Below, in pieces: positions 61,475 through 64,000 of a stretch of 64,000 nucleotides of DNA. The DNA comes from Cololabis saira (lineage: Eukaryota > Chordata > Actinopteri > Beloniformes > Belonidae). The notes under the pieces were generated by a model. The model saw only the letters and a list, made by a program, of their open reading frames with translations, was not told where the DNA came from and searched no databases. How positions within the stretch are numbered: position 1 is the first letter of the stretch; each line of letters opens with the position of its first letter. Location of the stretch: assembly GCF_033807715.1 (NCBI RefSeq), contig NC_084599.1:14048625-14112624 (forward strand). Direction: 5' to 3'. Position numbers and translations under genes: made by a program.

Positions 61475-64000
61475 TTTTTTATTTCGTTTTTAATTAGCTC
61501 GTAGCTTTTGTCTTTGATCGGCTTTAAAACACGTCCACAAGTACGCCCATTCCTGGATCAGATGTCAGAGGTTTCAACATACTTGATTGTTTTTTTCCAA
61601 GTAAACATGTAATAAACTTGGCCAACTTGGGATTCAATGATTGCCCTCCTAAGACCTGTTATTTTTTTTCTTGTTGATTTGGGCCCCTGTTAAAATATTA
61701 AATGTAATGATATATTAATGATACAACAAAATGTGTGATGTCCACATTTGCGTACGCCAGATCTTAGGAGGTTAAAGGTAAACTAATCGTTCTATAAAAA
61801 CTATTTGGAAAATAACAAGTATCAAGCACAAAGAAGATCATCCAAAACTACTGTTTGATCATGGAAATCCTGGAACAGTAAAAAAAAAAAAAAAAAAAGT
61901 TTAGCCTGATTTTAAAACTCATACCTAATAATGAAGTTACAAGTTAGCTCCTCAAGGACAACAAAAGAAAAAAGAAACTCAAATGCTGTGTATCTGTCAA
62001 AACTGAAAAACACACAGCAATATTTTCCATCACACATTAACCACAAACTATTTCCACCCTGCTCAAAGTCCAGTTCTGACTGGGAAAATGTGTTTTAAAG
62101 GGTGTTATTTTAATAGGAGCATGATGCTAAGATATTCAGAACCAGCTGAACATTGATCATTTATGTTAATCTTATTTACTTCAGCAAGAGTAGAGAAAGC
62201 TGCAGGCTCTGGGACATTTACAAATAGCCTATATTTTTGATTGTTCAACTTATTATTAATGCTAACAAATACTAGACTTTACTTTGATTGGCGTGTATCA
62301 GGACACATATAGGTCTTGCTAACAAGATTTTTTCTAAAATCTTTGTTTCTGTTCAAGCACCCAAATGCAGTGAGTCAGCGCTCATAATATGAAGATTGTG
62401 TAATGGAAGCAGTCAAACACAAGTCATTTCCTTTCTTTATCTTTTGAAATGAAAGATAATACTTCATAAGTTTTGCAATACTTTTTCAGCTGCAGTCAAT
62501 CTCTTTTTCTGAATTCCATTTTTTGGTGAAGCTTTACATGCAAACTTAGACGTGTGTCACCATCTCTGCCTGCACCACCTCGTCTGGTTGGGAGTCTTTC
62601 CATTTTGAAAAGTTGTGTATTAATTCTTTGGTAAGAAAGAAAAACAATACTAACATGAGTTTTTTTTTTTTTTTTTTTTTTTTTGTCCAATGAGTATTAC
62701 CCAAAAGTTAAAAAAAAAGTGTTTAGTTATTTTCAGAAATGATTGTTTATTTAATCTAATGATCTGCAACCTACATTTCTGGTAAACTCTGACTTTCCCT
62801 TTCATTCACACAGGGAGAAGATGGGCACATTTCTTGGACAATACACCCACACTTTTGGTACTGTGCTTCCAAAACACCATGTGTGATGGCTGTGGAGAGT
62901 CGTGTGGAACAGGTTTCTGCTGCTGTCTGAGTCATTACGAAGCCAATTATGCATCAGAGAGGACAGAAACAGAGGAGCGCCAAAAGGAAACAGACACAGA
63001 GACCTAGATAAACATCTCACTTCTTTCTGCAGAAATAGAAAAGTATTTATGTGACCATGGCTGGATGAAACTACCAACAGGACGACCCTGTCAAACTTGA
63101 GAGAGATACAACAAAGAAAGAAAGAAAGGGTAGGAGAGCTAAAACAAAGGCACAGACAAAAAATGAAGAGAATAACAAACAAAGTGAGAGATAGATTTCC
63201 CACTCTATGGACAGGGGAGTCCCCGAGCCTCAGCCACCACGGTGGGTCTTAATCTCCCACATCCTCACTGCGTAGAGGTTTTATCTCGCATCTTGAGTGG
63301 GCTTTTGTCAAAGGTGTTAGCCTATCGCTGACTTTGTTAGTTGTCCCTGAGCAGACTATAGAGCTTTAACATGGCATGGGGAATCCCCCCCCGCAGCTCT
63401 CTACAAGTATCGGTGAACTTCTCAATCCTGCATAAAGCTTCTTACACATGTTATAATCATTTATGAGCAATTTATAGAAATTTAATGCTTACTGTACATT
63501 CCAGGAACCCTTCTGCTGACTAAAACAAATAAGACTGGTGGACCCCCTTAGAGTGGTTGTTGCTGCAATACAGTGTGAGGGAAAAACAAAAAGGTACCGT
63601 CCCTGCTAAAATTGGATGTCACTTTGTGGCTTTCATTCGGGAGAACATTGCAGTCTCAGTTTCATAAAAGCAGATCAGCTCACTCTTTGAGTGTTATCTT
63701 GATTAGAAATGAAGCTGAGTGTGAAGGAATCAAATAAAATTAGACTTTATCATGGAAGATCATGAAGGACCCCTGTGAACATCAGAGGGTTAGTTCAGAG
63801 AAAAGATTACAGGCAGGACGACTAATTTAACAATAATGCAAATATAAGGCGACGTGACTTAAATGTGTGTAGGCTTTACTTCTGGACCAATCATATTGAT
63901 TCCTATATCATTTTTTGTCAACTTCAGTAAGTCCTGTCCCCCCTCTCCCTTAAGTGGACATCCTCCAACATCGTCAGTTGGACGTTAAATCACATTCTGA
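61475..64000. other. Right end of window, no gene recognised
   Basis: AT-rich, with an A run at 61880-61898 and a T run at 62660-62684. The - strand ORF at 62802-63203 is Phe/Leu/Ser-rich and looks compositional. No element recognised. Confidence 0.5.

Noticed and set aside
62802..63203. Phe/Leu/Ser-rich 133-residue - strand frame as a membrane protein
   Set aside because: Composition follows the purine-rich + strand; no conserved motif, and no gene context.

Overview
This 64 kb window looks like nuclear DNA from a teleost fish, probably a percomorph. The grounds are spliced vertebrate genes with GT-AG introns, a very high load of fish-type transposable elements (L2-, L1/Tx1- and other non-LTR LINEs, a tRNA-derived SINE, Tc1, hAT and PIF/Harbinger relics, MITEs), and many long dinucleotide microsatellites. 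Species cannot be named from sequence alone.

Three host genes are supported, all on the + strand in the left half. (1) The last four coding exons of FAM20B, the Golgi glycosaminoglycan xylosylkinase (441-9265), run in from the left edge. (2) A complete three-exon, 186-residue type II membrane protein (14071-16203) matches TNFSF4 (OX40 ligand). (3) A complete three-exon, 184-residue type II membrane protein (30636-31382) resembles TNFSF18 (GITR ligand). TNFSF4 and TNFSF18 are neighbours on human chromosome 1q25, with FAM20B further along the same arm, so the set reads as a conserved block: one proteoglycan-synthesis enzyme and two T-cell costimulatory ligands.

The spaces between these genes, and nearly everything right of 32 kb, are repeats and decayed mobile elements. 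From left to right: Tc1 relics and two copies of a GGGCCCGAGCAC repeat in FAM20B introns; two foldback MITEs on either side of TNFSF4 exon 1 and a tandem duplication in its first intron; an L1/Tx1 fragment (19.7-20.9 kb); a 3.0 kb PIF/Harbinger element with Myb-like and HARBI1-like pseudogenes (22.2-25.2 kb); L2 tails; a SINE inserted in a duplicated segment (27.7-28.0 kb); a hAT fragment; a stack of LINEs with one inserted inside another (39.7-45 kb); a 2.2 kb TTAA-flanked inverted-repeat element inserted inside a GGGCCC-family element (46.5-50.4 kb); a nearly complete L2 element on the - strand with an SGNH-esterase ORF1 (50.4-54.9 kb); a 240 bp element nested in another L2 (57.2-57.5 kb); and a short inverted-repeat element carrying a CRE palindrome (59.5-59.9 kb). 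From 60 to 64 kb no gene or clear element is recognised.

No CRISPR array, rRNA or functional tRNA is seen. The most informative signals are insertions that can be dated against an empty copy in the same window: the SINE, the intron-1 insertion, the TTAA element, the Harbinger element and the TGTC...GACA element. The foldback elements and the TG array placed close to the two TNF-ligand genes also deserve attention.
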